Positions 10,882 to 22,443 of a DNA stretch of 64,000 nucleotides are shown here, piece after piece. Below the pieces are notes generated by a model. It was not told the DNA's origin and ran no database searches. It worked only from the letters and a program-made list of their open reading frames with translations. Source of the stretch: Dipteronia dyeriana (taxonomy: Eukaryota; Streptophyta; Magnoliopsida; Sapindales; Sapindaceae); contig CM065297.1 in NCBI GenBank assembly GCA_032871835.1, positions 64,901,253-64,965,252 of the forward strand. Direction: 5' to 3'. Position numbers and translations under genes: made by a program. Positions within the stretch are counted from its first letter, which is position 1. Every line of letters begins with the position of its first letter.

Positions 10882-12111
10882 TTACAACCTTTTTTTAGCA
10901 TGCTCCCAATCTTGAAGGCATGTTATTACCATCACCATCTCCGGAGATAAACAGCTTCTTCTTGGTTCAATTATGCGTCCACTGGTGCTGAAAGGTTGTT
11001 CTGAAGACACTGTTGACACTGGAATAACCAGTACGTCACATGCTAAGTGTGACATAACTGGATACATGTACGTATAGGTCTTCCACCATAACAACAAATC
11101 AAACTCTTTCTTGTCTTCAACAGTATCGAACTGTTCTTCAAGGTACCTAATAAGTTCGGCACAAGAAGATGGGCTAGATCTTTGCCCTGAAGAAGTACTT
11201 GCTAATTTGTCCTTTTTTCACCTTTTCAGAAGGCTCCAACTTGTTTGCTTCGGCTCTGTCTCCGGTTGTGTTGATTGGGGGTGTCAATGTTGCCAAACCT
11301 GCTCTCATAATGTGATCGAAAGGATGCGATGCGTGATTTCATAAGTTTCTAAGACTTCCATTATGACATTAAAAATATTTCCTGCGGTATGTGCAAAATC
11401 CATAGGACGAAAACCAAAAATTCTTTTTGTTATCCTCTAGTCAGAATCTAAATAGTGTCCCGTGACATATAAATAGTTCTGTTTGGAACATGCATTCCAA
11501 ATATCAGAAGTTAATGCAACAGAGACACTTAAATGCTGTATTTCAGCAACTAAGTCATCCCTTTGGGTTTCAAACAATCGTATCAAATCATTTCTAGTTG
11601 TGGTTCTAGAAACAGGTTCAAATTGGGGGTTATATGCAGATGTGATTAATTGTTTATAAAATGAACTCTCACATATACTGATCGATTGATCAGTTTGTGC
11701 AATGTATCGTGCCAAGCACTCTCTAGCGTGCATGGCGTCGAACTGCCACGTCGTAACGGACCCGTCTGGGTGCCGTTGAAGTTGTGTCTGGGTTGTAGTG
11801 TCTACCTGTCCATGTGCAGGCATACATTTATGCATATGCCGTCTCAAATGTCCGATTCCCTTCGTACTTGTAGCATAATCCTTATGACAAAACTTACATT
11901 TAGCTTTGGGGCCAGACGTCTAGTTTGGGAGTGTCATTTGGATTATGTTGAAACATTGCCACACATCTGATGTTAATTTTCTGGGATGTGATGTTGGTGT
12001 AACGCCGGAACCAGAAGGTCTCGCTTGAGTATGGGTCGGCACTGAAATATCAAATTCATCGTTGAGCATATTCAAACCGTCCGGAAAATAAGGCTGCTGG
12101 TTAGGATCCAT
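10882..12111 (-). pseudogene. hAT transposase, internally deleted
   Basis: Would catalyse cut-and-paste transposition. It starts at MDPNQQPYF (12111). A BED-type zinc finger follows: SDVWQCFNIIQ, a premature stop at about 11920, then CKFCHKDYA and HLRRHMHKC. Next comes N-terminal hAT sequence (11847-11437) with LTSDIWNACSKQNYLYVTGH, which holds the first catalytic-domain segment. A stop follows at 11437. The C-terminal dimerisation domain is at 11097-10882: LACDVLVIPVSTVSSEQPFS, then CLQDWEHAKKRL. The coding span totals roughly 400 codons against 600-700 in intact family members, so most of the catalytic core is deleted. Confidence 0.85.
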
Positions 12112-12135
12112 TATCTGAAGTAAAAATATGAGCAC

Positions 12136-13130
12136 TATAGTAGTTAATAGTCAAATTAAAAATCAATATTTACTAACAATATTCTTAATTTACTAACAAT
12201 AATTACTATAAATAATACGACACTTACAATAATTATTTTACTTCAAAAAAAAATTAAATAAACAAAAAAAATCATAATCTACTAACAAAAAATATTAAAT
12301 TCACTACTACAAATAAAATTGATAAATTTACTAATATAATATACTAACATAAAATTGATGAATTTAACCACTACTCTTAAATTCATAATATACTGAAAAG
12401 AAATATTATAATAAACTACTACACAAATAATTCATAATCTACTAACAAAAAATTTTAAATTCACTACTACACTTAAAATTCATAATATAGTCACCAAAAA
12501 TATTAAAATTAACAACTACACTAAAAAGTCATAATTTATGAAAAAAACAATATCAAACGTAACTACTACACTTAACATTTATCATTTACTTATTACAAAA
12601 ATTAAATTCAGTAATACAAATTAACTTTCTAAATTTACTAATAACAAATATTAAAATTACTACTAAACTTAAAAATCTTAATATACTAAACAACTAATAT
12701 TAACATTAAAGCACAAAAATTGATAAACTAACTAACTAAATAAAAATGTTTTCATTAAGTAACTAAAATCTAAACATAAACATATAAATTTAATATGGGA
12801 ATATGTTTGAGCAAAAGTAATAACAAAATTGTACCTTTAAAATTTGGTGTGTTGGTGGAAAATGTAGAGAATTTTATAGAGAGAGTAATAACCAAATTGA
12901 ATGAAAAAGTTTAGAGAATTGGAGAATATATTAGAGATTGAGATTTGAGAGAATGAGAGATTGAAAGAATGATAGAGAGAGTGAATGGAAAATGAAATAG
13001 ATGGAAGTATTTATAAAAAAAATTGATTTATGGGTCAAAATGTAATTTAAGATTGCAGGGGGGGTTTTTTGGCTCCAATGGCTGGAATTATTCCAGCCGT
13101 TGGAGGGTTTTTTTTTTAAATAAATAAATT
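12136..13130. other. AT-rich non-coding part of the hAT element
   Basis: No gene. The stretch 12150-12800 is very AT-rich, with loosely repeated phrases such as 'aattcataatatactaa' and 'actactacactta', giving a degenerate short-period repeat. The part nearest 13000 has GAGAGA-rich sequence upstream of the transposase, plausibly its promoter/leader on the minus strand. Confidence 0.4.
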
Positions 13131-14527
13131 AAAATCTGGTTGGCCAAACGGACCGGCCACCCGGTTCCACAGGCCGATCCATGGGCCATGGCGGGCCTGC
13201 CTGCCGGGCCTTCTAAGAGAGGCCAGGCACGCCGGCTTGGCGTGCCATGGCGGGCCGGCCTGCCGGGCCACCTGCGAGCTGCCCGGCACGCATCCTGTCA
13301 CGGGTCGGACAGCTGCCTGGCTCCCTACCTTGACGGGCCGTGCCAAGCAGGACCCGTTGTCTTCGTGGACCGGCCGGACTGACCTGTCACGGGCCGGCCC
13401 ATTATTACAGCACTAATCGAGAACCCATTAAGTGTAAGAACAATGAACCAAAACCTACTTACATAGATCAATGCTAAGATCAGTTTTATCCATTCAATTG
13501 AATATTAATTAAGATTACGTATAGATCAATACTCCAACCTCAATCATGAAATTATCAAAACCCTAAATTCATGCTAACGTATGATCATGCATTAACAAGA
13601 ATAAAGAATAAAGGCATAGGATGAATTGAACGAATCAAAACTTACTTTAATTAAATATAGTCAATTCTAACAAAGAGCATTCATAGAGGTTCACATTGAT
13701 TCCCCAGTATGGAATTAGTTACACATGGCGAAAATAGAAAGATAAGAGAAAGAAACGATAAAACCCATTGAGGTCTCAAACGGATTCTTCAAATCTTCAA
13801 TCATGAATTCTTCTTCGTCTTCGAATCTTCGAATCTTCGAATGCGCAACGATGAATGAAATAATTGTTATGTGTTTTGAAAGATATTGAGAGGTGACGTT
13901 CGCTGCTTCTCCTTTTGGAAAAATCGATAACTATGTATATATAGGTTCTCTTTAAAATAGAGTTCAGAATTTCCAAGACAACAAGGAATATGCACGACCG
14001 CTCTTTAGACCGCGGCATAGACATCTTGCTCAGATTGCGGTGCATGAAGCGAAGTGCTCTCTATGAAGTTTCGCGGTGTTGACCGTTCTGGAGGCACGAC
14101 CTAAGCACCGGTACAGACCGCGACTATATAAGGTGTCTCGTATTAGATTCTCTGCTCTTTACATAGCGGTGGAGGCTTTGCTTGGGTAGCGACCTTCGCA
14201 GTGGTAATTGATAAAATTGCCCTTCTTTGATTCAAATCTTCCAAACACAACATTAAATTCCAATGTCCTGAAACATGCTCAATCACGCAAATTAAATACC
14301 TAAAAATGCTCAAGAAACAAGCAATTGATTGGAGGAAAGAGGATTAAAAACAGATAAAATAATGACCGATCAACTGGCAAGCCTCAACATGTGATACAGA
14401 AGCTTCAACAGATGTACCCAACAGTTCTACACCCTCTACGACGACACGGTGGACAATATTGGGGTTAGAAATGTACTCAATTCAACCGGTTAGATCAAAT
14501 GACTTGTTTAAAGACAATAAACACTTA

Positions 14528-15993
14528 GGTCCAATATACAAAGAACAGATGTTCAAAGAAAAGAAAACGTTGAAAGGGGCTCTAGGCATGCATGCATTGA
14601 CACAGGTTTGAGTACAAGGTTGGACGATCGAATCATACACAATTCGTCACAATATGTAAAAAGAGAGATTGTTAATGGGTATTTAGGGAAAAGAAGTCGA
14701 GAAATGGGACCTACTGCATGTTAAGTATGTTGATAATGAGCACACATATGGTTATAATTGAAACTACAATGTAGATATTCACTGTGTGAGTTCCAATGTC
14801 ATAGGGGAATTGTTTTCAAGAAATTTTATTGATCCAGGATGTAACATGCGTCCTAAAGATATAATTTTTGACATGAGGGATAAGGACAACATAAACCTCT
14901 CTTACAACAAAGCCTACAAAGCTTAGAACTGCAATTTACATACGGTTTTCGGTGATCCGTGGGATTCATTCAAGACGTTGCCTGCATACTTTCACAAGTT
15001 GAAAAAATCTAATCCGGGGACGGTAACCAAGATTGAAACCGATAGAAAACACCAGTCCAAATATAGATTCATGACATTTGGGGCTTGTATAGAGGGATTG
15101 GATAAAATTATTAGAGATTCAATACAGATATCGTGCTACATATGTGTATCTTGTCTACTTGTAATCCGGAAGCTGCCTATCACATATATTGTCGAATTTA
15201 TCAAAGATTTGTTACAACGTTGGTTCCATAACTGACGAAGTAATGCAAGAGAAATGCCCACATTCTTGATGCATGATTTAGACCAACAAATCAAAGACAT
15301 GGTATTACTATCGCAACAGTGTGAGATTCACCACATTGATTTCAATAGATTCAAGGTAGATGGTAAATGGAATGAAGCAATTATTGACTTGGAACAACGT
15401 TCATGCTCATGCTGTGAATGAGACCTAGATGAGCTACAGTGTATTCATTTCATGGTTGTTGCAACGTAAGTTTACATAATGTTTATTTACATTTTATACC
15501 AAAGCTAATCAATATCTAATTGTTATCTATTTATTTGTGTCTTTTGTACCAGATTTAAAGGTATGCCCATCAACGCATTATGTTTCAACTTTTTTACAAC
15601 TGGATGGCTGAAGCAAGCTTACACCATGGCTGTGAACTCTGTTTCAAAGCCTGAAGCATGGGACATTACTGATGCTGTTCATAATCGCATTATACTATCG
15701 TGGAAAGAAAATGATTGATAGAAAGACCAAAAAAAAATCGGACAACTTCTATTAGGGAGAAATGAAAGCAACAAACATGTAGGAATTGTGGGCAAAAAGG
15801 ACACATCAAAAAAGTTGCACGAACGTATCATATTGCAAAGGGAATTCAGTAAAAAAAACCATGTGCTTGTAGAGTGTGTAAGAAAGAAGGACATAACAAA
15901 ATTAAGCATCCGGATAATGAACCCATCCCCAGTTTGGCACCCCACCCCAGCTTGAATGACAGTGACACGGACGATGAAAAAGTTGATTGTTAG
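14528..15993 (+). pseudogene. Decayed Mutator-like (MULE) transposase
   Basis: N-terminal MuDR-type sequence begins at about 14528 (IYKEQMFKEKKTLKGAL) and continues with EKWDLLHVKYVDNEHTYGYN and VIGELFSRNF. The region that should hold the DDE catalytic core is missing: homology jumps from FGACIEGLDKII to LPITYIVEFIKDLLQRWFHN. A SWIM-type finger follows (CSCCE, then LQCIHFMVVA), then an 87-bp intron (15466-15552, GTAAGT...CCAG), then C-terminal sequence with two degenerate zinc knuckles (CGQKGHIKK; CRVCKKEGHNKIKH). Several in-frame stops occur. The layout parallels the MULE transposase at 55.7-58.4 kb, including the intron position, so both belong to related MULEs. Confidence 0.8.
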
Positions 15994-16423
15994 GTATGCA
16001 TGAGACTCATCCTTTCCTTATTTTGTTTAAAACCTTTGAGAGCATTTGCATACACTTTTGTTATTTCATGCACATACATCTTCACTGTAGGCTGAGATAC
16101 AGGAGCTCCCAATAGTCATTGCTATAATGATGGTTTAGTTTTTGTTGTAAGTTACGGGGGATGTAATTACTGTGGTGGTGTAGTTGTTATACAATATTAA
16201 CAATTTTTATGTAGTTTGTGTAGTGATTGTAGGTTGTCTTATATGGAATAATGTCTTATATGGTGTTATGATGATAGAGTTGTATGGGATTTTTTAATGT
16301 TTTTTTTTATATTTTGAAGTTGTTACAACTGTTGTTATGAAATAATGCTATTTCAAGGTCTGTCTATTGCAGTATATATTTGTGTATGCTCTACATATTT
16401 GTTGTTTTTAATGCTATTTCATT
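15994..16423. other. Non-coding region after the MULE remnant
   Basis: AT-rich, with no ORF or recognisable motif. Probably 3' flank of the decayed transposase gene. Confidence 0.3.
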
Positions 16424-16780
16424 AGCCCTAAACTAACAATGTTGAGCTCTGGAGGAACATTGATTTGTTATGCCCTGGATATTATGGAGCCCTGGAGTCA
16501 TGCAAGATAGGGTTTGAAATTATTTTCATAAGCCTTAAACTAACAATGTTGAGCCTCGAATGAACATTGATGTGTTAAACCCTGTATATTATGGAGCCCA
16601 TCAGTCATGCAAGACAAGACTTGAAATTATTTTTTATTTCCATAAGCTTTGAACTAACAACGCTGAGCCCTAGAGGAACATTGTTGTGTTAAGCCTTGGA
16701 TATTATAGAGCCCAGGAGTCATGCAAGATAAGACTTGAAATTATTTATTATTTCCATAAACCTTGAAAGAACATTAATTA
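16424..16780. repeat. Tandem repeat, period about 107-115 bp, three copies plus a partial
   Basis: Copies begin at about 16424, 16531, 16644 and (partial) 16759. Each starts near 'aactaacaatgttgagc' and contains 'attatggagccc' and 'gtcatgcaaga'. It lies just after the MULE transposase remnant and may be the element's subterminal repeat. Confidence 0.75.
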
Positions 16781-17800
16781 CAAATTTTATTTGTTAAATG
16801 AAATAACAGTAATGAGGATGAGGGTCTTTTCATTGGGGGTAGTATTTTCTTTTTAAAAAATGCATTGTGGGTGGCATTGTGGTGAAAAAGGCATCAAGAT
16901 GATCTTTCAACGAAAATAAGAGTTTTACAACAAAAGATCCAAGATTAGGTAGATATAAGTGGCATCCAGATGAATGAAATAATGGTAGAAAGCAACAAAA
17001 GAAATAATTTAACAAAAAAACTGATGAGACGGACATACTAGCATTCATTTTTGAATATCTCAGGTAAAGGATTGCAAAAGAAAAAGACGCCATCTATGAG
17101 GAGCATGCAAATGTTGGACGCCTGGCAGCCGACAATGCAATTTTGATGGGAAAAGTTAGAACCTGGAATAAAAAATTATCAGTTTACATGTTCAGATGGA
17201 GGCAAGAGACAATGAAGTGAAACAATAAAGAAGAAGATGTTGGACTTTAATATCCCATTATCTCCCTGAAGAGAAACGAAGATATTTTTGCTAAGTTATT
17301 TTTTTGTTCTACAGAAGAATTAGTGTTCTATGCTAGATATTGTTTCCGTACAGGATAATTTGTGTTATTTTGATTATTATTATATCAGAGATAATATTAG
17401 CTGAAACCCTTACACAATATTCTACAACAAGTCATATTCACAAAGAAGCAAAAATGCACAACAGTAACTAAACTTAAACATAAACAAGCAACCCTAAAAT
17501 AACCTTTCACCCTCCCAAACCTCTAAACTTAAACCTAAACATAAACTAACTAAATAAACAACCTTTCATATATATTTTCCCATTATTACTTCAATTACAA
17601 AAATGATAAGAAACATAACCGGCATAACTCTGTTGTTTTGAACTGGTTGATTATAAATGACCTTATCTTTTTTGGTAACAGACCTCTGAATTGAATGTTG
17701 TTCACGATGTACGGCATGACTACAGATATCTTCATATGTTTCATCCACCATGCTAAATTTCTAGCAAGAAGTACCCGAATATCCATCAACTTGTTCGTGA
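16781..17800. other. Unassigned region
   Basis: No gene recognised. On the plus strand 16905-17230 reads partly open but broken and without known motifs. The minus-strand ORF at 16830-17093 looks like its shadow. Confidence 0.3.
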
Positions 17801-18121
17801 CATTCAAACCAATAGTAAAAACGGTATCTGTGGAAATCGGGTTCTTTGGAACACTGATTTCAATTTGATATATACGTACTCTGTGGAAATCAGGTTTCTC
17901 TTGAAACACTGTATGGTTTCAAATAAATAACATTAATCTGTGGAAATTGAGTCTATTATTAGAAACTGATTTCAAAATTAATTGTGATTTCAACTGGTAA
18001 TTGGGTATGCTATATCAGACACTGATTGTGATTTCCATCGTGAAAACTGATTTGATATCAACTGGTATATGTACTATTATTTCTGTGATACTAAAACGAT
18101 TTTATTTTTGTTTCAGATATT

Positions 18122-19246
18122 ATGGCAAACAAATCTGATGTGAAATCCAGTGTTCCACTACAGACTCCGGAAGTTAATCAAAGTATGGGATTAGATACTT
18201 CGGTTGTGAATTCTTTGCTTGTGGGCGAGGTACCTGTAGTATTTCCTACTGTGACCACAATGACTCCGGCCATCAACTCCTTCGTGAGAAACACACCTGA
18301 TCCGATGATGAGCCAGTGTATGAGTCAAGGGAATGTTCCCATGGCAAATCCCTACATGAATTCGGTACCTTTACCAATGAATCATAGGGAAAAGCCTGAT
18401 AAGTTCAGTGGACCAAATTTTAAACAATGGCAACAAAAGATGTTGTTTTATCTAACCACACTGAACTATGGCAGGTTCTTGACTGAAGATGCTCATTAAC
18501 ATAATAGTGGTGAATAGCAAGATGTTCAGGTATAAAATGCTATTGATGCATGGAATCACTCGGATTTCCTATGCCACAATTACATACTGAACGGGCTGTC
18601 TAATTCGCTATATAGCGTCTATTCTTTAAAGAAAAAAGCCAAAGAACCGTGGGAATCATTAAACCGGAAATACAAAATTGAGGAAGCTGGTTCCAAGAAG
18701 TTTATCGTTGGTCGGTTTCTTGATTACAAGATGGGGGATTCCAAGACAGTTTTGAGTCAAGCCCAAGAGCTACAGGTGATTCTGCATGTGATACATGCCA
18801 AAGGGATGACCCTGAGTGAAACTTTCCAGGTGGCTGCAATCATTGAAAAGCTTCCTCCTTCATGGAAAAAGTTCGAAAACTATCTCAAACACAAGCGAAT
18901 GGAGATGAAGATCGAGGATCTGATTCTCAAGCTTCGTATTCAAGAAGATCACATGAAGTATGACAAGAAAGATGTCAATACGCATGAAGCAAAGATCAAT
19001 GTGGTTGAGCATGGGCAAATTTCTAAACAAAATAAGAACAAGCCTAGGAAAGAATCTAAATTGGGTCCTAAGGGAGGAGTCTCTAAGAAGCCAAAATTCC
19101 AAGGGAAGTGCTTCAACTATGACAAGCTGGGTCACAAATCTTCTGAGTGCAGGTTGCCAAAGAAGAAGAAGAACCACGAGGCAAACGTGGTTGCTGGGAT
19201 CTCAAAAGATGTATCCGAGATCAATCTCTCTACAGTTGTGACATAA
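18122..19246 (+). pseudogene. copia gag
   Basis: The copia capsid precursor. It starts at ATG 18122. The N-terminal segment (18122-18499) ends with KPDFSGPNF-like sequence (KPDKFSGPNFKQWQQKML), typical of copia gag, followed by a stop. The middle (18500-18730) has several stops but retains recognisable sequence ([18 protein letters not shown]). The second open segment (18731-19246) has [34 protein letters not shown], and a zinc knuckle [14 protein letters not shown] in which the expected second Cys is replaced by Tyr, so zinc binding is probably lost. Confidence 0.85.
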
Positions 19247-19650
19247 GCAAACCTGGTTGGGTCAAACCCAAGGGAGTGGTGGTTGGATACTAGGGCCACT
19301 TGCCATATATGCTCTGATAGGGAGATGTTAAATATGTTTGAAGAAGTGGCGAATTGGGAGAAGTTATATATGGGAAACTTAGTCACTTCTGATGTCAAAG
19401 GATGTAGGCAAGTCATTCTCAATATGACCTCTGGTATAACACTGAGCTTGAACAATGTGTTGTATGTACCTGAAATTCGAAAGAACTTGGTGTCCGATTC
19501 GTTGTTAAATCAACATGAGTTCAAGATGGTGTTTGAATCAAACAAAGTAACCTTGAAAAAGCAGGGTACTTATATGGGTAGGGGATATATAACTGAAGGG
19601 CTTTTTAAGCTCAATGTATCAGCTGTTAAACGAACTATCAATAAAGATAA
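19247..19650 (+). pseudogene. copia aspartic protease
   Basis: The protease follows gag. The active site reads WWLDTRATCHIC, where Arg replaces the Gly of the D-T-G triad, which should abolish activity. Downstream LNNVLYVPEIRKNLVSDSLL is the standard copia protease C-terminal region. A stop separates gag from this segment (TAA at about 19244). Confidence 0.85.
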
Positions 19651-20096
19651 CGCTTCAGTTTATTTGCTTGAATCTTCCAATTTATGGCATGGTAGACTAG
19701 GACACGTTAATTATGATACTTTACATAGATTAATTAACTTAAATCATATTCCCACATTTATTATTGATCCTAAACATAAGTGTGAAGTTTGCATTGAAGC
19801 AAAACTAACAAGGTCATCATTTCAAACTATTGAAAGGAAATCTGAACCTCTTGATTTAATTCACACAGATATATGTGAATTAAAATTTGTTCAAACAAGA
19901 GGTGGTAACAAATATTTCATCATATTTATAGATGATAGCACCAAATATTGCTATGTATATTTGTTGAAAAACAAGGAAGAAGCTATAGAGAAGTTTAGTC
20001 TCTATAAAACTGAAGTTGAGAATCAAATCAACAAGAAAATCAAGGTACTGAGAAATGACCGAGATGGTGGGTATGTAGCACCGTTTAGTGAATTTT
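19651..20096 (+). pseudogene. copia integrase, N-terminal and core part
   Basis: The integrase starts with the HHCC zinc domain: LWHGRLGHVNYDTLHRL and CEVCIEAKLTRSSF. The catalytic core gives first Asp in LIHTDICE, and the second Asp in LRNDRDGGYV (usually SDRG). The frame is cut at 20096, inside the core and before the catalytic Glu, by insertion of the Tat element. The continuation is at 31661. Confidence 0.88.
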
Positions 20097-20101
20097 GTGC
20101 A
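20097..20101. other. Target-site duplication GTGCA, left copy
   Basis: Five-base direct repeat immediately before the Tat left LTR. The identical right copy is at 31656-31660. Confidence 0.95.
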
Positions 20102-20991
20102 TGTTATATGAATATTTTGTCGAATGTACACGTCACTGACAAGATGGACAGTCACTTGAAAAAACAATTGCTAGATGGGCATCCGAGTAGGCATCTAGAA
20201 AATACCCTTCAAGACGTCACAAAGGGATAGAAACCCAAGTAAGTCTGAACACGGGTATTCGACACGTTATGTACTACTCGGGACTGAGTACTTAGCACGT
20301 TATATTTTACTCGGGATAATATGGGAAATCCAAACAAAGAAACCCAGCACACGATTCACCCGTGGGTCCACGGGTGAACCAAGAATCATGCTCAAATACG
20401 CAAGACATCCGTATCAAAGAATTTCTAGAAGAATATAACACCAAATAGGAAACTGATTCCAAATCAAGCAACAACTCTACTTCTCCAAGAAAACCGCACA
20501 TCGATAAGGAAATAAGTCCTAAATGGACTATACCACCAGAGTAATATTCAATCTCCACATGTTCTCCGAAATAGGAAAGAAGATAAAAACGACTCCAACA
20601 AGTAACCAACCTTAACTAAAATACAATTCCTTTTACTTGTATAACAAGGATTAGGGTTCTATGCATATATATATATATACCCATAATCTCATTGTAAAAG
20701 AGATAGAACAAAATATACAGAAAAAATCACTAGAAGAGAGAGACAAAAGAGATCGAGTGGTGTAATTCTTTATTTCAGTAGTGGATTTGATTTGGTGTTT
20801 ATTCAACCACCCGTGGACATTTCGCCGATCACCGGAGTTTTACCACGTAAACTCGTGTCTTATTAACTTCAAATTGCATTCCCTTTCTCTTTCTCTTTCT
20901 CTTTCTCTTTCTCTTTCTCTTTCTCTTTGTCAGGTCATAATCAAATCCAACATTGTTGACTTTCTCATTCATCGAGAAATCGACGTCAACA
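20102..20991 (+). repeat. Left (5') LTR of the Tat element
   Basis: Starts TGTTATATG and ends GTCAACA. It contains a TATA-rich stretch (20664-20681, 'catatatatatatata') and a CTTTCT-type microsatellite (20880-20930) longer than in the right LTR. By eye the first 300 bases differ from the right LTR at roughly 8% of positions, so the insertion is not recent. Confidence 0.93.
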
Positions 20992-20993
20992 AC

Positions 20994-21011
20994 TGGCACT
21001 AGAGAAAAGGG
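20994..21011 (+). other. Primer-binding site of the Tat element
   Basis: TGGCACTAGAG starts two bases after the LTR end. It resembles the initiator-Met tRNA site TGGTATCAGAG with three transitions, but the tRNA assignment is tentative. Confidence 0.45.
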
Positions 21012-21036
21012 GTTGAACCCTAGATCTGATTAAGCA

Positions 21037-22443
21037 ATGGCTGGTAGCGAAAGCAGAAATAGTTCTGGGGATATCCAAAAATCTCCAGATAATGCTCATA
21101 TAAGCGGGAGTACATGAGATCCCACCACAACCGCTAAGAACCAACCTGCACTCCTGGCTGGTATCCAACAAATCTCTCCTACCAGTGAGGACATTGCACG
21201 TCATTTCCGTGAGGCACTGCAAAAGCTACTGACTGATGCAGGGAGAAAATGAGTAGACCTATTGGCTGCGGAAGAGATGCATCCGCCAAACCCTCAATCT
21301 ACAAGGCTTTGTTCAGTTATAGTTGGGCCGGAACCAGATGTACTAGCAGCTGTTAGGAACTCAGATCAAATCAATCAATATGGGGGTGTAACACGCAACC
21401 AGGATAGGGACCGTGAAAAATGACCACACCAAAGGCAGAGTCACGGTCAGGTGGCCCATGATAGACACCATAAATATGACCAGTGTAGGGATCGATCATC
21501 ATCATCAGAGGATAGCGATCGGCACCATCACAAACGTCATCATGGAACCATACGCCTGTAAGGATTAGCCCATGAGACTCGGGAACGGAGTGAAGAAGGG
21601 CTGGAAATGGGTATAACGATCACCTGACAGTTTAATCATCATAGAGAACCGGTGGGGGATAGAGATGTTATGATTTAGAGCCTGACTCGAGAAGTCGAAA
21701 ACAACATGCGTCAAATGGACGCGTTGATTAAGCGATATGGATATAATGAGTTGTTTGATGATGATTCTGATAGTCCTTTTACCAGGGACATCCTGCAAAC
21801 CCCATTCCCAGAAAGGTTCAGGATGCTACACGTGGAACAGTTCAAGAATGATACAGATCATAAAGAACACGTCAGACGATATAAAAGAGCTATGGCTCAG
21901 TATGCCCAAAACGACCCTTTGCTGTGTCTCAATTTTCCATAAACTTTGGGAGACACAAACTCAAGATGGTTCTAGAGATTGCCCCCGGCAAGTATTGAGA
22001 GTTTCAGCGAATTGAGTAGAACTTTGCAAGACAGTTCCTAGGCAATGTGCATAGGAAAAAGTCAGCCGCTTACATTTCTCTGCGAAAGCAAGGGAAGGAC
22101 AAGTCACTGAAGAAATACCTGAGGAGATTTGGCCAGGCTGTCTCAGAAATTGGCAGTGCAAATGACGAAGCAATAATCGTTGTATTCATAAACAACCTGC
22201 AGAATGGACGACTATCTTTTGACCTAAGAGGGGCTCGTCTAACCAGATATGCAGATATTATGGATATGGCTGGAGGATATGCATTAGTCAAGGAAGAGGG
22301 ATTAGCAACAAGAGGTTGCTACATGCATGGAGGGAGACCTGAACAAAAAGATGCCAAGTCGAAGGTACTTAACCAAAAAGGAAAACAAAATGGAAATAGC
22401 AATGAAAGAAGCAAGGACGGGGGAAGTGGGCATAATGCTGACT
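21037..22443 (+). pseudogene. Tat gag
   Basis: Starts at MAGSESRNSSG (21037) soon after the primer site. The N-terminal third is hydrophilic and His/Arg/Asp-rich (RHHHKRHH) with several stops. The retrotransposon gag domain spans about 21690-22300: PFPERFRMLHVEQFKNDTD, HVRRYKRAMAQYAQND, then after a frame break SAAYISLRKQGKDKSLKKYL and FGQAVSEIG. The ending FDLRGARLTRYADIMDMA is typical of plant Tat-like gag. A frameshift at about 21940-22050 breaks it. Confidence 0.8.

Larger units (their letters stand above)
10376..13415 (-). mobile_element. hAT transposon with 8-bp target duplication
   Basis: The element is bounded by an exact 8-bp direct repeat ATCGAGAA (10368-10375 and 13416-13423). Its ends are imperfect inverted repeats: TAGTGGTGTAAAAATGG at the left and TAGTGCTGTAATAATGG read inward from the right. 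Both subterminal regions (10390-10550 and 13140-13400) are dense in GGCC/GGCCTGGC-type motifs, as expected for transposase binding regions of plant hAT elements. It sits inside the Athila LTR and so inserted later. It carries a deleted transposase gene on the minus strand and is non-autonomous. Confidence 0.93.
9946..14252 (-). repeat. 5' LTR of the Athila element, split by an hAT insertion
   Basis: The minus-strand LTR ends in ...ACACACATCA at 9946, next to the primer-binding site. Its U3 side holds minus-strand TATA boxes (13932-13942 and 14124-14131) and a GC-rich CCGCGG module (14001-14220). The upstream edge is uncertain: a TGTTGTG start at 14252 is possible, but the sequence beyond it still resembles Athila internal DNA (CAGGACATTGGAATTTAA). 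Without the 3040-bp hAT element and one 8-bp duplication the LTR would be about 1.26 kb. No partner 3' LTR is in the window, so the limits cannot be checked by pairing. Confidence 0.6.

Noticed and set aside
11111..11344. Cys-rich plus-strand ORF of 77 residues
   Set aside because: It overlaps the hAT transposase pseudogene in antisense and has no zinc-finger spacing or other motif.
13116..13382. Two overlapping ORFs rich in Gly, Pro, Ala and Arg
   Set aside because: They fall in the GC-rich subterminal region of the hAT element and are open only because of base composition.
17566..17909. Minus-strand ORFs with repeated KPDFHRVR / NPISTDT phrases
   Set aside because: They arise from repeated 'ctgtggaaatc' leader sequence of the copia element, not from a protein repeat.
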